Positions 10,891 to 21,124 of a stretch of DNA of 64,000 bases are shown piece by piece; position 1 is the first letter of the stretch, and the number at the start of each line of letters is the position of its first letter. The notes under the pieces are model-generated. The model saw nothing but the letters and a program-made list of their open reading frames with translations, was not told the DNA's origin and did not search any database. This stretch comes from Hermatobates lingyangjiaoensis. Its lineage: Eukaryota > Arthropoda > Insecta > Hemiptera > Hermatobatidae. The translations under genes and the position numbers were made by a program. Where the stretch lies: positions 628,501 through 692,500 of the forward strand of contig JAPFBL010000102.1 of assembly GCA_026182355.1 (NCBI GenBank), given 5' to 3'.

Positions 10891-10925
10891 TCTGATGGCC
10901 TTTCAATTTATATCATCAGAGAGCA
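10891..10925 (-). ncRNA. Hammerhead-like motif, AGGCCU type
   Basis: Minus strand: stem I strand GCTCT, CTGATGA (complement of 10913-10919), extra T, very short A/U stem II, GAAAGGCC, then an inserted A before the cleavage position and CAGAGC. The insertion spoils the AGGCCU palindrome. Confidence 0.5.
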
Positions 10926-10994
10926 AACAAAGTAAGAACTAAGAAGATAACATAAAAGGATTTTATGTTATCTTCTTAGTTCTTACTTTGTTTG

Positions 10995-11028
10995 CTCTCT
11001 GATGACATAAATTGAAAGGCCTCAGAGA
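10995..11028 (+). ncRNA. Hammerhead-like motif, AGGCCU type
   Basis: CTGATGA at 10999-11005, extra C, short A/U stem II (11007-11013), GAAA (11014-11017), perfect AGGCCT palindrome at 11017-11022, C at 11023 as H17. Stem I is visible: CTCT at 10995-10998 pairs with AGAG at 11024-11027. Stem II is the weak point. Confidence 0.65.
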
Positions 11029-11077
11029 ATTTTTTCTATTGTATTCTTTTTTTTTCCTTATGGTTTAATTTCATAAA

Positions 11078-11690
11078 TAGTATAATATTATGTTAAGTAG
11101 TACCAAATATATGTTTGAATTTAAACTGAACACTATGCAAATATATTTATAATGTTTGCATAATGCTCTATAATTTATGCAAAAACATATTGAAAAAGAA
11201 TAAAAATGTAGTAATAATGATAATATATTGTTTCGGACTCAAGATGTGTTGGTAACCGGATCTATACTATTATTTTATAAACAATTAGTGCTACTATTGT
11301 TAGTAATACGTATCTTTAACTTGTTTTTTTGAACATATTAAATGTCAACTGCAAAATGGTCATTATTTTGTACAAAATATAGATATTTGTATGTATATCC
11401 TATAGGAAAGTTCAATAAAACTCGAAGAAAACCATTATAACCCATATTACCTTTGATGCAGCAGAGAAAGTAGATATAATTAGTAGGAACTATTGACTTT
11501 TATGGGTCACTTAAAGATCAGAAATAAAGAAAGAAATGGGGCTTCGGGTTCATAGTTCTCGTCAAAGTTTTCCTTTAACTACAACATTTAATAGCTGTAG
11601 GCTGAATGCATTGTTTTTGTCTTAATATTTTATGAGAACAATATTTTTGTTTTAGATTTTTAAATATTATTTTTTTTTAATATATATATA
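11078..11690. other. AT-rich DNA, no gene seen
   Basis: AT-rich sequence ending in a short (TA)n run at about 11680-11692 that borders the next fold-back. No supported feature inside. Confidence 0.45.
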
Positions 11691-11761
11691 TATGCATATA
11701 GGTATGTTCTCTAATCGGGTTTCGGTCAATTTTCCAGGATAAAAAATCAAACTCTCGTTGC

Positions 11762-11798
11762 CAACGTTTTGGTTTTATTTAAAACCTTTTTCATAGGC
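11762..11798 (-). ncRNA. Hammerhead-like motif, ACGU type
   Basis: Minus strand CUAUGAA, AAA, a perfect GGUUUU/AAAACC stem II, then AAAACGUUGG. The G of GAAA is mutated to A in this arm. The word after CUAUGAA departs from the strict CUGANGA core, as in all family C copies. Confidence 0.5.
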
Positions 11799-11989
11799 AG
11801 AAGTAAAAATTTTTCAACTAAGAAAATGAAATTTACATTATTTAAAGGAACAACAATCTTAACCGGACAAAACCTTCGACTAGACTTCAACTTCGACTTC
11901 GACAGTCTAGTCGAAGGTTTTGTCTGGTTAACATTGTTGTTCCTTTAAATAATGTAAATTTCATTTTCTTAGTTGAAAAATTCTTACTT

Positions 11990-12030
11990 CTGCCTATGAA
12001 AAAGGTTTTAAATAAAACCGAAACGTTGGC
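11990..12030 (+). ncRNA. Hammerhead-like motif, ACGU type
   Basis: CTATGAA (11994-12000), AAA, stem II GGTTTT-AAAT-AAAACC (12004-12019, perfect 6 bp), GAAA (12020-12023), palindrome ACGT (12023-12026), T, predicted cleavage after 12027. The CUGA part of the core is CUAUGA, so catalysis is doubtful although stem II and stem III geometry are kept. Confidence 0.55.
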
Positions 12031-12149
12031 AACGAGAGTTTGATTTTTTATCCTGGAAAATTGACCGAACCCCGATTAGAGAACACACCTATTCTATCAA
12101 ACGGTCGATATATTATTGAATCTGTTATATATATATATATATATATCAT

Positions 12150-12640
12150 CATAGTCATCTATGGATTTTTTTAAGATTTCAAAATTATATCTATAGCAAA
12201 TAAATCAAAACTGATTTTCCACACCTCAACGTAGTCATCTATGCATATTTTTCTTAGATTTGTAAAATTATTCTTATACATTATATCTAATAGATCGAAA
12301 TTTGTTTACCCGTTTTCAAGATGTCATCTTTGTTTTTTTTCTTAAATTATATAATTCATATATAATAATTATTATGTTCAATAAAGCAACAAAAATTTAA
12401 TACACTATACAACCAATGTTGCTAGACTCTGTGAGGGTTATCTGGTCAAAAATAATAGTTATTATTTAATAATGTTTTGTTTATTTTTTGTCATCTTTGC
12501 ATGGGTTATGGATGAATCTTTGTTGGGATGTCCTAATACTATCATGTAATACTGAAATGTTGTTAAAGGCAGCAATATTTAAGAGGAGGCTTACTGTAAA
12601 CTAATCTCGACTCTTTATCATTTTCTAGGGAAGAACACAT
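12150..12640. other. AT-rich DNA, no gene seen
   Basis: Two loosely similar patches near 12150 and 12230 share GTCATCTATG. Otherwise featureless AT-rich sequence. Confidence 0.4.
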
Positions 12641-12700
12641 AAAATATATATTAGAATTAGTAATAATACAATCCGTCATACTTCGTAAAGTCTCAGAAAA

Positions 12701-12744
12701 GCTCGACCGGTTTCGGGTCTGTCTGGATCCCATCTTCAAGAGCA
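12701..12744 (-). ncRNA. Hammerhead-like motif, ACCGGU type
   Basis: Minus strand: GCTC (stem I), TTGAAGA, extra T, stem II GGGATCC/GGACAGACCC-like, GAAACCGGU, C, then GAGC. The stem I strands GCTC and GAGC are complementary, as in the right arm. Confidence 0.65.
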
Positions 12745-13120
12745 CCTAACTGACTGTGAATGTTATTTTCCTATAACCTACCTATATATGTCATCTACAT
12801 TGTGGAATCAGTGTTGTCTGTGTAGTTAATTTTTTTTTGTATATTTCTTTAATTGCTATGTTTTTTCATTTTATTTCTTATTTCATTATCTATTTCCAGT
12901 TCTTTGTGTCGTCTTTTAAATGTTATTAGTGATTTTGTTAAAATGTCGGTTTGGTGGTTTATTTGTTCATTGATTATATTGTCTGTCATTTTATGTTTGT
13001 ATATTTTTAAATAGAAATATATAAACGATTAACATCGTTGTCCTTTTTGTTAATTACACAATGTAGATGACATATATAGGTAGGTTATAGGAAAATAACA
13101 TTTACAGTGAGTTGTTAGGT

Positions 13121-13163
13121 GCTCTTGAAGATGGGATCCAGACGGACCCGAAACCGGTCGAGC
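13121..13163 (+). ncRNA. Hammerhead-like motif, ACCGGU type
   Basis: Stem I GCTC (13121-13124) pairs with GAGC (13160-13163). Core TTGAAGA (13125-13131), extra T, stem II GGG(A)TCC (13133-13139) against GGACCC (13144-13149), GAAA (13150-13153), palindrome ACCGGT (13153-13158), C13159 as H17. All four hammerhead elements are present except the canonical first C (here U). Confidence 0.7.
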
Positions 13164-13599
13164 TTTTCAGAGACTTTACGAGGTATGACGGATTGTATTA
13201 TTACTAATTCTAAAATTACTAACCTCAGTGGAACCAACCCATTAACTATGATAAAATATTTGTTTAAGAATTCCGTAGCATAAAAGTCATAATGCAGTTA
13301 CTTGAAGGAGTTACAGTGATTTAATGCAATAATGATGGTCAAATCTTTTTATATCAAATAGGTCAATTCAAAATGTTACAATGGTAATATTTACAATGTT
13401 ACATCTCAAGAGTGCGGTAATTCCTATCTTTGTTACTAATAAGTTGATTCATGTTTCAATATGTTGTCATATTTTATTAAGGTACAGGAAGAATTAAGTC
13501 ATTTTTCATACTAACTCCTGAATACGGCAATTTATCATTCATATATAATATTCCATTTCAGATAATTCACTCTAATGTTCTTAAATTCACAGATGTGTA

Positions 13600-13605
<6 letters not shown>

Positions 13606-13639
<34 letters not shown>
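13606..13639. repeat. (TA)n microsatellite
   Basis: About 34 bp of TA directly abutting the ribozyme-like motif at 13643. Confidence 0.95.
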
Positions 13640-13641
<2 letters not shown>

Positions 13642-13643
<2 letters not shown>

Positions 13644-13676
13644 TGACGAAGAACACTAGGTGTTCGAAACGCGTTA
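13642..13676 (+). ncRNA. Hammerhead-like motif, ACGCGU type
   Basis: CTGACGA (13643-13649), extra A13650, perfect stem II GAACAC-TAG-GTGTTC (13651-13665), GAAA (13666-13669), palindrome ACGCGT (13669-13674), T13675, predicted cleavage after it. Strongest stem II and stem III of the family; stem I is not obvious because (TA)n begins just upstream. Confidence 0.7.
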
Positions 13677-13699
13677 TCACTTTTCATATTAAACTTCTT

Positions 13700-15060
13700 T
13701 TTTTTAGTAGAGACGTAAGTTTTGAAATTCCCGAATATAGTTTAATTGTTAAAAATGTTAAAAGTTTTCTTCGAATGGCTATATGTAGAGAGGTGAATAA
13801 AAAGTGTATGGCGTTTCATACCATATTTTATACTATGTTAATTAAATTTAGCATTATTCTAATGATAAAAAGGATGTCAATTATGTTTATCATTAAGAGA
13901 GTCTATATTGCACATTACATCTATACGTTGCAAAATATTTCACGTCACATTATTATTTTATTTATAAATTATAAATAAATAATGGATTTTTTTAGGATTT
14001 TTTTTTTTAAAATCTCTCTCTAGTTCATAAAAAATGTATTACTGTCAATAACTTTTTCCTTCTCAGTCTGTCAACTGTAATACAAAAATATCCTACTACC
14101 CAGTTGGACAGATTTTATTGACATACGAGATTATCTCTTTCTTAAAAATCGAAGCTTATAAAAATAAAAAGAAATAAACATTTATCTGAAGCTAACTTAA
14201 AAATAGAAGAGTTTTATGGTATATTTTTTTTTCTTAAAACAAAGTTAAGATTATAAAATATAATACATATTTTGACGAACAAATTATAATTATAAATTCA
14301 AAATTGATTAGCAAACTTTTCATAAAATGCAAATTCATAATTCTTATATGTTTTTATTTTATGATAAATTTATTTCTATTAATTAATAGAAGTTATTCTT
14401 GAGTAAATATCTTAAAAGTTTCAAATTTGCAAACAATTTACTTTTTTTATTATTATGATAAAGGTGATAATTATCTGGCATTTGGTCTAAACCTGTTTTA
14501 CTTTACGTGAAATTTAGAGAGAAATTTGTAGAATGTAAGGAATGTGAAGTTAAAATTGTTTCTTTCTTCTTCTGCATTTCTTACTCAGTGTTTTTTTTTT
14601 TTGTTTTTAAGAAAAGGTGAATTCCTTGAGAGTTTTTACAGTTGCTTTTAGATATAACCTATTTTACTTACAAAGTTAATTTTGTAGTTGTGGAGTTTTC
14701 TAAATTTTTATATAATGTACAATGAATAAGTTTTTTTGAATAATATTTATAGTTATCCCTAGCTATTTTATGGTTCATTTATTGCGGTTTCAGTACATAG
14801 TGAATGTTTGAAGAATATCCATAAAAAAATTAAAAATTGATGAATTATGGCACGAAAGTTGTCTATACACCAGTAGAAGGTAGGGAGTATTTACAGAATT
14901 GAAAATATAAGCCTATGATTGGCATTTTCACGTGTTTCATCGACATTTACAAAGATCAAGCAAAGAGAAGCTGTTATCAGAGTTGATCGAGTTACCTACC
15001 TTGATTTAAAAGAAAAGTTGTTATAATAATAAAAGAGTTCAAAAGCACTTTCACAGTATA
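13700..15060. other. AT-rich DNA, no gene seen
   Basis: Strongly AT-rich. An open frame of about 127 codons starting in the (TA)n and running to 13978 has repeat-like, hydrophobic, low-complexity content and no family signature, so I do not call it a gene. Confidence 0.45.
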
Positions 15061-15221
15061 TGCACTTTAGGTACATCTATGTATGTTACACACACGTATG
15101 TATGTTATTAATATTAATATTTTGTTTACATGTTTGAAACTATTCTTTAAAATCTTTAATAATAATAATAATATATACATATATATATCAGTTGACTGTC
15201 GTCCCTCCGTTAATTCACTTC

Positions 15222-15272
15222 TTCTCCTGAGGACGACCACCATTACGGTCGAAATATTGAAAAGTGAGTATT
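15222..15272 (+). ncRNA. Hammerhead-like motif, AUAU type
   Basis: CTGAGGA (15227-15233), extra C, stem II GACC...GGTC (15235-15250), GAAA, ATAT (15254-15257), T15258. Upstream CACTTCTTCTC and downstream GAAAAGTGAG pair with one mismatch in the first five to six positions as stem I. A (TA)n run lies about 35 bp upstream. Confidence 0.65.
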
Positions 15273-15344
15273 TGTTATGTTTCAGTCTATGTGTCACTGT
15301 TTATTTTAAGTATATATATATACAAAACTATAGTTTATCGGGAC

Positions 15345-15535
15345 TTGGTCAGTTCTTCAGGTTCAAATTAAACTCTCATTGTCAACGTTTCGGTATTTAT
15401 TTTAAACCTTTTTCATAGACAAGTATAAATTTTGAAACAGAAAAACTAATTATTACATTACAAATTACTTTACAAAGAAAAATAGTATGTGGATTTTTAA
15501 CAACAGCTGTAGTCTGAATGAACACGCGACACTTT
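15345..15535 (-). mobile_element. Family C (ACGU) element fragment
   Basis: Minus-strand copy of the family C arm. It contains a CUAUGAA-type core at 15380-15419 with GAAACGUUGAC and AAACTCTCATTG in the flank. The region 15470-15535 (TACAAAGAAAAATAGTATGTGG) is also found, slightly changed, at 29100-29160. Confidence 0.65.
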
Positions 15536-15539
15536 ATTA

Positions 15540-17335
15540 CAAAAAGTTAGATAATGATAAAAATGAATACAATTTACTATGCAGTTTTTATTTATAAACT
15601 TTTAACAAAAACAACTTTTGAAATTTAATGAACATTCTAACAATTTATTTGGAAAACGTTTATAAATAAGAAGTTTATATTAAATTGTATTCATTTTTAT
15701 CGTTACCCAATTTTTGTCAAAATGAACTTACACCAGTGGTTTTCAAAGAAAACGGCTCATATATCAGTTACATTGTGATATAAAAAAAAAATATTTATTT
15801 CTGAAACAAAAAAAAATTAATTTTCTACAAAAGTATTTTTCCCTAATTGTTATACGTTTAATATATTCATTTACGTTATTTATATACAGGCATTTCTTTT
15901 GCCAGGTTATTAAATATTTTGTCTCACTTCATGAAGTGTTCAATTTTTTATTTGTTTATCTGCTAAGAGAGAAACCTACCTATCACATTGTTCCTGAAAG
16001 TAAATTCATTAAATCTGAAATAGGACTACAATTACATTTTTTAACATCTGTTGTCATGCTAAGAAAACTTAGGGGCTTAGATATCCTGCGCATAAACAAC
16101 CATTGCTAATAGACTTTAGCCTCGCTATGTCGTAACGTCTCAGTTTTATGGTGGTTTTGTCTGAGTTCAGTGTGTCATTATTTGTTTTGGATGTTTCATT
16201 GACAAGTTATCACATGAAGAATCCTGTTGTTTGGATTTGATTGTTCCGCGTCTATCGATGTTTATTTTTTCAACGTGTTTTTGGCAGTTTCTACAGTCAC
16301 TTTCAGGCAGAGGTATAGTCCCTGCCTGGGAAGTACAATAGTTTTTTTTCTTTAAGACGCAGTGCTATAGTCACCCTCAAATAGTCGCTGACATTGATCC
16401 TTATAAATTGTGAATAAACTTATAACACTTTTAAAACTGAGATGTAACTAAATAGCTAGGATAAGGTCTATTACCAACATTTACCAAACGGAGGGAGTTT
16501 GAACCCTTAACAAAAGAGAATCTTTGTTGATTAGAAGACGGTTTCATATGGATGACAAGAAGAGAACCTGAATGGACCAAGAGAGTCTTTACGTAGAGGA
16601 ACTAATATTGCATGTAAAGATTTTGACCTTCTGAAAGAGGGTGGTTCCTTTTAAATATTTTGGCGTGACGACAGACGTGACTTTGCCGAGAGAAGTTCTA
16701 GATTTATGACCCATTTTAGAGTCATAAAGTGTAACACTCTAAAGACCACTTACCTCAAACAACATCACCTGTCTCTCACTACCCCCATAACAAACCTTTC
16801 CATTGGGTCTTCATCTGGTCAATCAGATATACATCTGATGAGTTAATTAAAAAGTGAGTTTTGCCAGTTTCCAAGGTTTAGTCCCTCGTTTCAGAATAAA
16901 CTATGTGATTCGAAGTAAGGAAGCATTGAACCATGAATTTATACAGGATTCGGTACATAATTAAAAATATGGAGAAGGCAGTTGGAATTAGACTTTAATA
17001 CTTGAAATATACAAAACACAAAACAAAGAAAAGGTCTTGCAAAGATTCAAATGTCAACAGAAAATGTAGCTGCCATAAACATCAATCAAAACTCATACGT
17101 TAATGGAATACACAGTCCACAAAAATTGATATGAATATATATATTACATGTTAAACTATGACACAAAATAAGATAACATCACGATTCCCATTGTGCTTCC
17201 CAGGGTCAGCACATGTAATGATAAGATAACTGTTTTGTTGGTTGAGTGTTAGAACCTTGGCTTAAGTAAGTAATTTTTTTTACTTTTTATGATGAATGTG
17301 ATGTAGATAAGAGAAATGTCCATTGTTTTTGGGCT
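15540..17335. other. Intergenic DNA, mostly featureless
   Basis: Mixed AT-rich sequence. A slightly GC-richer part lies at 16060-16900. At 16644-16690 the plus strand reads VPFKYFGVTTDVTL, a faint resemblance to the YLGV motif of LINE reverse transcriptases, but with stops on either side. This is too weak to call. Confidence 0.4.
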
Positions 17336-17340
17336 CTACC

Positions 17341-17453
17341 CCTGATGATGTCTTAAAAACGTTAGCAAAAAAATGATTTCAAATAATTAACCCTGACCAA
17401 ATTCCGAGAAGAAGAAACGTATTTATTAGTAATTGTGGTCAAGATAACAATAC

Positions 17454-17496
<43 letters not shown>

Positions 17497-17605
17497 AGTA
17501 TATATAAAGGTATTGTTATCTTGACCACAATTACTAACAAATACGTTTCTTCTTCTCGGAATTTGGTCAGGGTTAATTATTTGAAATAATTTTCAAATTA
17601 TTAGG
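17341..17605. mobile_element. PLE-type fold-back around (TA)n
   Basis: Left arm 17370-17460 and right arm 17495-17600 are near-perfect inverted copies (CAAATTCCGAGAAGAAGAAACG against CGTTTCTTCTTCTCGGAATTTG). The (TA)n tract at 17458-17492 forms the centre rather than the edge. A weak hammerhead-like word, CTGATGATGTC...AAAAACGTTAGC, precedes the left arm at 17341-17366. The right arm has no core. Confidence 0.8.
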
Positions 17606-17624
17606 GAAAGCAAGGCTAAGAAAT

Positions 17625-17662
17625 TATTGTTATTTCACGTGTTTATGTGAAATCTTTATATA
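17625..17662 (+). mobile_element. Family A terminal hairpin fragment
   Basis: GTTATTTCACGTGTTTATGTGAAATC followed by (TA)n: the terminal stem-loop of family A without its core. Confidence 0.65.
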
Positions 17663-17717
17663 TATATAAACTTTAACACAGAGAAAAGAACACAGAAAGA
17701 CACTACAGAACTCACTT

Positions 17718-17745
17718 CGATATTTCGACATCCGTCGTCATCGGG
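17718..17745 (-). ncRNA. Hammerhead-like motif, AUAU type
   Basis: Minus strand CCGAUGA, extra C, stem II GAC-GGAU-GUC, GAAA, AUAU, C, then GAAGUGAG. U4 is replaced by C. Flanks AGAAAGACACTACAGAACTCACTTC match other AUAU-type leaders. Confidence 0.6.
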
Positions 17746-17769
17746 AAAGAGTGCAAAGTACTCGCGTTG

Positions 17770-18695
17770 AGAAGCAAACTGCTACTGTAGTATTGTATAT
17801 ATATATGCATTATTTTGTGCGTTTTGTGAGACTCTACAATCACTGAAGTAATAAAAATTTATTAGTATTTATTTACTTTTTATGATATTAACACACATTC
17901 TTTGGGATATATCATATTGTATAAATTTCACATTCACAACATTTTTTTCTAGTAAAGTCCAAATTTTTTTAGATCCTTGAGTAATTTTCGTAAAAGTTTT
18001 GCATAGTCATTGCTATTATATCACACTATTATTTTATTACTAGCTTTAATTTTTTTGAAATCTAGTATTTTAAGTTTTGTTTTCTTTCTTGATCTATAGA
18101 AGCAGTAATGAAAACATATTTGAATGTGATTTAAAAAGCGCAATTTGGAAAGCAATTTTGTTCCATTACGAAACATGTTTAATGAGATAATGTCTGTACA
18201 ATGTGGTTGAACAATGCCTTGGGAAATGTCTCTAGCGTATTGCTGCATCGTTCTATGAGGACATCAGTTTTCATGAAAGCGGTAATTTCGTGTCCGAGCT
18301 AATTTAAAATTGTTATGTAGAACCTGTGCTTTCTTTCATAACTGCTTTACTATTAGCTTGGTTTCAGAGCTGTTCTATTTTCTATACAGACCTTGTGAAT
18401 AAAAGATTCCATTAACCACCAATACTAAGAGTGATCTATAGACTGGACATGTTTTGAAACCGATCGATAAAAGTGCAATATATAGGAGATAATATAATTT
18501 CTTATATAATGGTATTTTGTGATTATTATTATCATTATTATTACAATAATTGTTTATATGTGTTAAAAGAATTTCACAGAAAACATGTGAAATAAAATTC
18601 CACATTTCCAGTGATCTCTCATGGAGATCAGATGGATTCGTTGAATGCTCTTAGGCTTCTTCTTAATTTCTTACTGTTTTAAACATATATATATA
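17770..18695. other. AT-rich DNA, no gene seen
   Basis: AT-rich. Short open frames on the minus strand (18021-18248 and 18375-18605) have no recognisable motif and I do not call them. Confidence 0.4.
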
Positions 18696-18699
18696 CCTA

Positions 18700-18842
18700 T
18701 ATATATAAAGGATAAACACGTGAAATAACAATCAACGATCAAACCACAATAAGAAATGGGAAAACAAGACTAAGATCTTTCAACCGTAACAAGCGGTCTT
18801 CGTCAGAGTCAAAAACCCAACTCTGGGTTTCATATCAAACTT
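18700..18842 (-). mobile_element. Family A short ribozyme-type element
   Basis: Terminal hairpin, middle segment and complete minus-strand core (18771-18810): CUGACGA, A, GACCG...CGGUU, GAAA, AGAUCU, U, with GACU/AGUC available as stem I. (TA)n lies on both sides. Confidence 0.8.
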
Positions 18843-18855
18843 GTGGTTATCATTA

Positions 18856-18871
18856 TATGATATATATATAT

Positions 18872-18907
<36 letters not shown>
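18856..18907. repeat. (TA)n microsatellite
   Basis: About 50 bp of TA with one phase slip, separating a family A element from an AUAU-type element. Confidence 0.95.
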
Positions 18908-19105
18908 AAACCAATTAAAGAAGATAGCACATAGATAGGTGACTCTGCCTTCCTGCGGGACTCTTCTCCTCCTGATGACGACGATGGTCGAAATATAGAA
19001 GTGAGTTATTCCTGTATATATCTGTGTGTTATCTTTTTTAATTGGTTTTTATTTAAAAGTCTGTTGGAGTTTATTTAATTAATATTATATATATATATAT
19101 ATATA
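18908..19105 (+). mobile_element. AUAU-type PLE terminal element
   Basis: Runs from ACCAATTAAAGAAGATAGCAC through a ribozyme-like core to ATCTTTTTTAATTGGTTTTTATTTAAAAGTC. The ends are inverted copies of each other, with (TA)n on both sides. A near-identical right half is found at 27860-28015. Confidence 0.75.
18965..19008 (+). ncRNA. Hammerhead-like motif, AUAU type
   Basis: CTGATGA (18972-18978), extra C18979, stem II GAC-GATG-GTC (18980-18989), GAAA (18990-18993), ATAT (18993-18996), A18997 as H17. The flanks CTCTTCTCCTC and GAAGTGAG pair only partly as stem I. Confidence 0.7.
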
Positions 19106-19403
19106 ATAAAATATTCAAACAAGAAACACTGAAAACAGACTAATCAATCGATCTTCGAGATCTCCATAGAGGTTTAAGAGCGAGGAGTCTTTCCGACATT
19201 TCGTATTGATGGTTTGATCCAATTACCAAGTATGAGAATATATAATATATATTATAATAATAGTAGTAAATATAATTAAAATTATAAAAAAGACTATAAC
19301 ATAAATAAAAAAAAAAAAAAGATGTAGGAGACGAGAATATACTATTTTATAAATATTATAATTAAAAATTAATAGGAACTAAAAGCAACACTCACGATTG
19401 TTG

Positions 19404-19432
19404 ATCATCTCGGCTGTCTTGCCGTCTTCAGA
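19404..19432 (-). ncRNA. Hammerhead-like motif, degenerate
   Basis: Minus strand CUGAAGA, extra C, stem II GGC-AAGACA-GCC, then GAGAUGAUC. The GAAA and stem III palindrome are eroded. Kept because core, inserted base and stem II all match the pattern. Confidence 0.4.
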
Positions 19433-19449
19433 AGAAGAGAAAAATAAAA

Positions 19450-20040
19450 AGGAGAAGGAAGGAAGGAGCAGAGACGTGAATGTGAGAAACTATTATTTAT
19501 AAAATAAATTAGTAAAGTTAACAAACATTATTTGAAAATTGGAAAACGAATGATTTTTGCAACTTCGGCAGCTGTTACCGATTACAAAATATCTTTGTTA
19601 TGTTGAATGAAAGATTATCCTCTATTGAGTAGAATGCAAGGGGTCACCCCTCTCGTGACAACCTGATAAAAGAACCATTATTGCTCTTCAGCTTCCCCTC
19701 ATTTTTTCCATGTATATATTTCCTAAGTTTTATTTGTTATTTCGATAACAGTTAAGTTGTGTTATGAATTTGCTTAAATCTCTATGAATTTTAATTATAC
19801 TTAATATAACAAACGCCGATTTCTTGTATTCTATTTTTTTATCGTATACAGTCAAAAGGGTCTTGTTGTTGTAGTTTATATGAATAAAACCAATGTAATA
19901 ATATATTTGTATCTGAATGAACTAGTACATGAACAATTTAAATTGTAATGTATTTCAGTTAACGTGGTACCAAATTCGCACAAAGTTGTTTTTTTTTCAA
20001 GAAATCTGTTCTATATTACTGCTATCATTGCTAGTTAATT
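19450..20040. other. AT-rich DNA, no gene seen
   Basis: No recognised repeat or frame. AT-rich with scattered homopolymers. Confidence 0.4.
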
Positions 20041-20049
20041 AGAAATGAT

Positions 20050-20332
20050 ATCCGATGTTCAGTCCTAAGGGGATTATTTCAGTCCCATTGATTCCTCATT
20101 GGGAGTCCTAAATTTTACCTAACTAAAGTTTATTTAGATTAGGAATATTTAAAGAGTGCTTGACAACCCACAGGCGCGAGACAGAAGGTTTAACGTCCTC
20201 TCCAAGGGATGACGTACTCAGATTTATTCACCTCTTGCATGAATAATCGAGAGCCAGGGGTGTGTAATGAAGCCTAGATTTACCTGTTTTTGACTCGAGC
20301 ACAATGTTACTGAGCTAACCTGATCCCTAATT
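20050..20332 (-). mobile_element. tRNA-derived SINE, diverged
   Basis: GGGAGTCCTAAATTTTACC, ATATTTAAAGAGTGC, GGTTTAACGTCCTCTCC, GGGATGACGTACTCAG, TTATTCACCTCTTGC and GAGCTAACCTGATCCC appear in the order of the full copies. The tRNA-like head is recognisable at 20310-20332 but the B-box stretch is altered. Confidence 0.75.
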
Positions 20333-20624
20333 TGGCTTCATTGGTAGCCTTTCTTGATTAATGATAAAGAAGCTCTCGTATGGCAGTCACTTTTTGTCAT
20401 TACTACCTCCTGTTGATTCTTAAAGAATATGTTTACTCTTCTTGGCAATTTGAGGTATGCTTTGACTTACCCATGACATGGAAGTCTTATAAAAGCTTGA
20501 AATAAACGAACTCTATAAAACATTATTACTGCTGTTAACACTTTTATGTAGAAAACCAGGACTCGCTGACCGACTTCATATGGAAGACACTGTCCTCAAA
20601 ACTTTCCTGAGCGTGTAACATAAA

Positions 20625-21122
20625 TATCATATTATTATTAAAGTCCGTTTTACTTCCTGTATCGATGATATAGCCACCTAACCGGTTTTGCACGTTGCGG
20701 ATCATCAAGTGAGACTGTTAAATGCTGAAAGATCTCACTACAGAACAATGCCAATATATGCCTAAATTTAGTATTTTTAATTTCGATTTATTTATTATCT
20801 TATTTTATTAAATTATCTTATTATCTTATTTTATTTTTTTTAAAATTTACCCTATGAATGTCAAATCTGTCCATATTATCGTTGCAAAATGAAATGTAAG
20901 TTTTAAAAAAATAAAATGAGATAACGAATAAAATAAATCTAAATTATTAATAGGAAATGTATGCATATATTGGCATTACTTGTACAATAAGTATTTATTC
21001 CCGAGATTCTTCGACATTTACGAGTCCCACATGAAGATTCGAAATTAAACGTGCGAAACCGGTTGGATGGCTATATCATCGATTGAGTAAGTAAGACAGA
21101 CTTTTATAGTAATATGATATTT
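20625..21122. mobile_element. PLE-type fold-back, ACCGGU family
   Basis: Arms of roughly 230 bp: AAAGTCCGTTTTACTTCC and GATATAGCCACC...ACCGG at the left against CCGGTTGGATGGCTATATC and AAGACAGACTTTTATAGTAATATGATATT at the right. CCAATATATGC and GCATATATTGG lie further in. Short A/T-rich centre. Each arm has a decayed hammerhead-like core (minus 20677-20709: UUGAUGA, U, stem, AAAACCGGUU; plus 21030-21070: AUGAAGA with GAAACCGGUU). Confidence 0.75.
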
Positions 21123-21124
21123 AA

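Larger units (their letters stand above)
10836..11077. mobile_element. PLE-type fold-back, AGGCCU family
   Basis: Arms of about 115 bp with almost no spacer (centre near 10955). The left arm includes GAAATTAAACACAAGG and the right arm its complement CCTTATGGTTTAATTTC. Both arms hold a hammerhead-like core (minus 10891-10925, plus 10995-11028). The same family recurs at 28031-28231. Confidence 0.8.
11700..12115. mobile_element. PLE-type fold-back, family C (ACGU)
   Basis: Arms of about 190 bp: AGGTATGTTCTCTAATCGGG at the left and the matching CCGATTAGAGAACACACCT at the right. The centre is a strong palindrome, 11869-11921. (TA)n lies at both edges (11680-11692 and 12126-12146). Each arm bears an ACGU-type hammerhead-like core. 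Partial family C copies occur near 15345, 26930, 39890, 48890 and 57100. Confidence 0.85.
12649..13213. mobile_element. PLE-type fold-back, ACCGGU family, with spacer
   Basis: Arms of about 155 bp (12649-12804 and 13057-13213) match almost perfectly, including AACCTACCTATATATGTCATC and its complement. The spacer of about 250 bp is AT-rich with no open frame. Each arm carries a hammerhead-like core with visible stem I. Confidence 0.85.

Noticed and set aside
13595..13978. 127-codon frame beginning in (TA)n
   Set aside because: Starts as IYIYIY and contains the ribozyme-like motif; content is AT-driven without motif.
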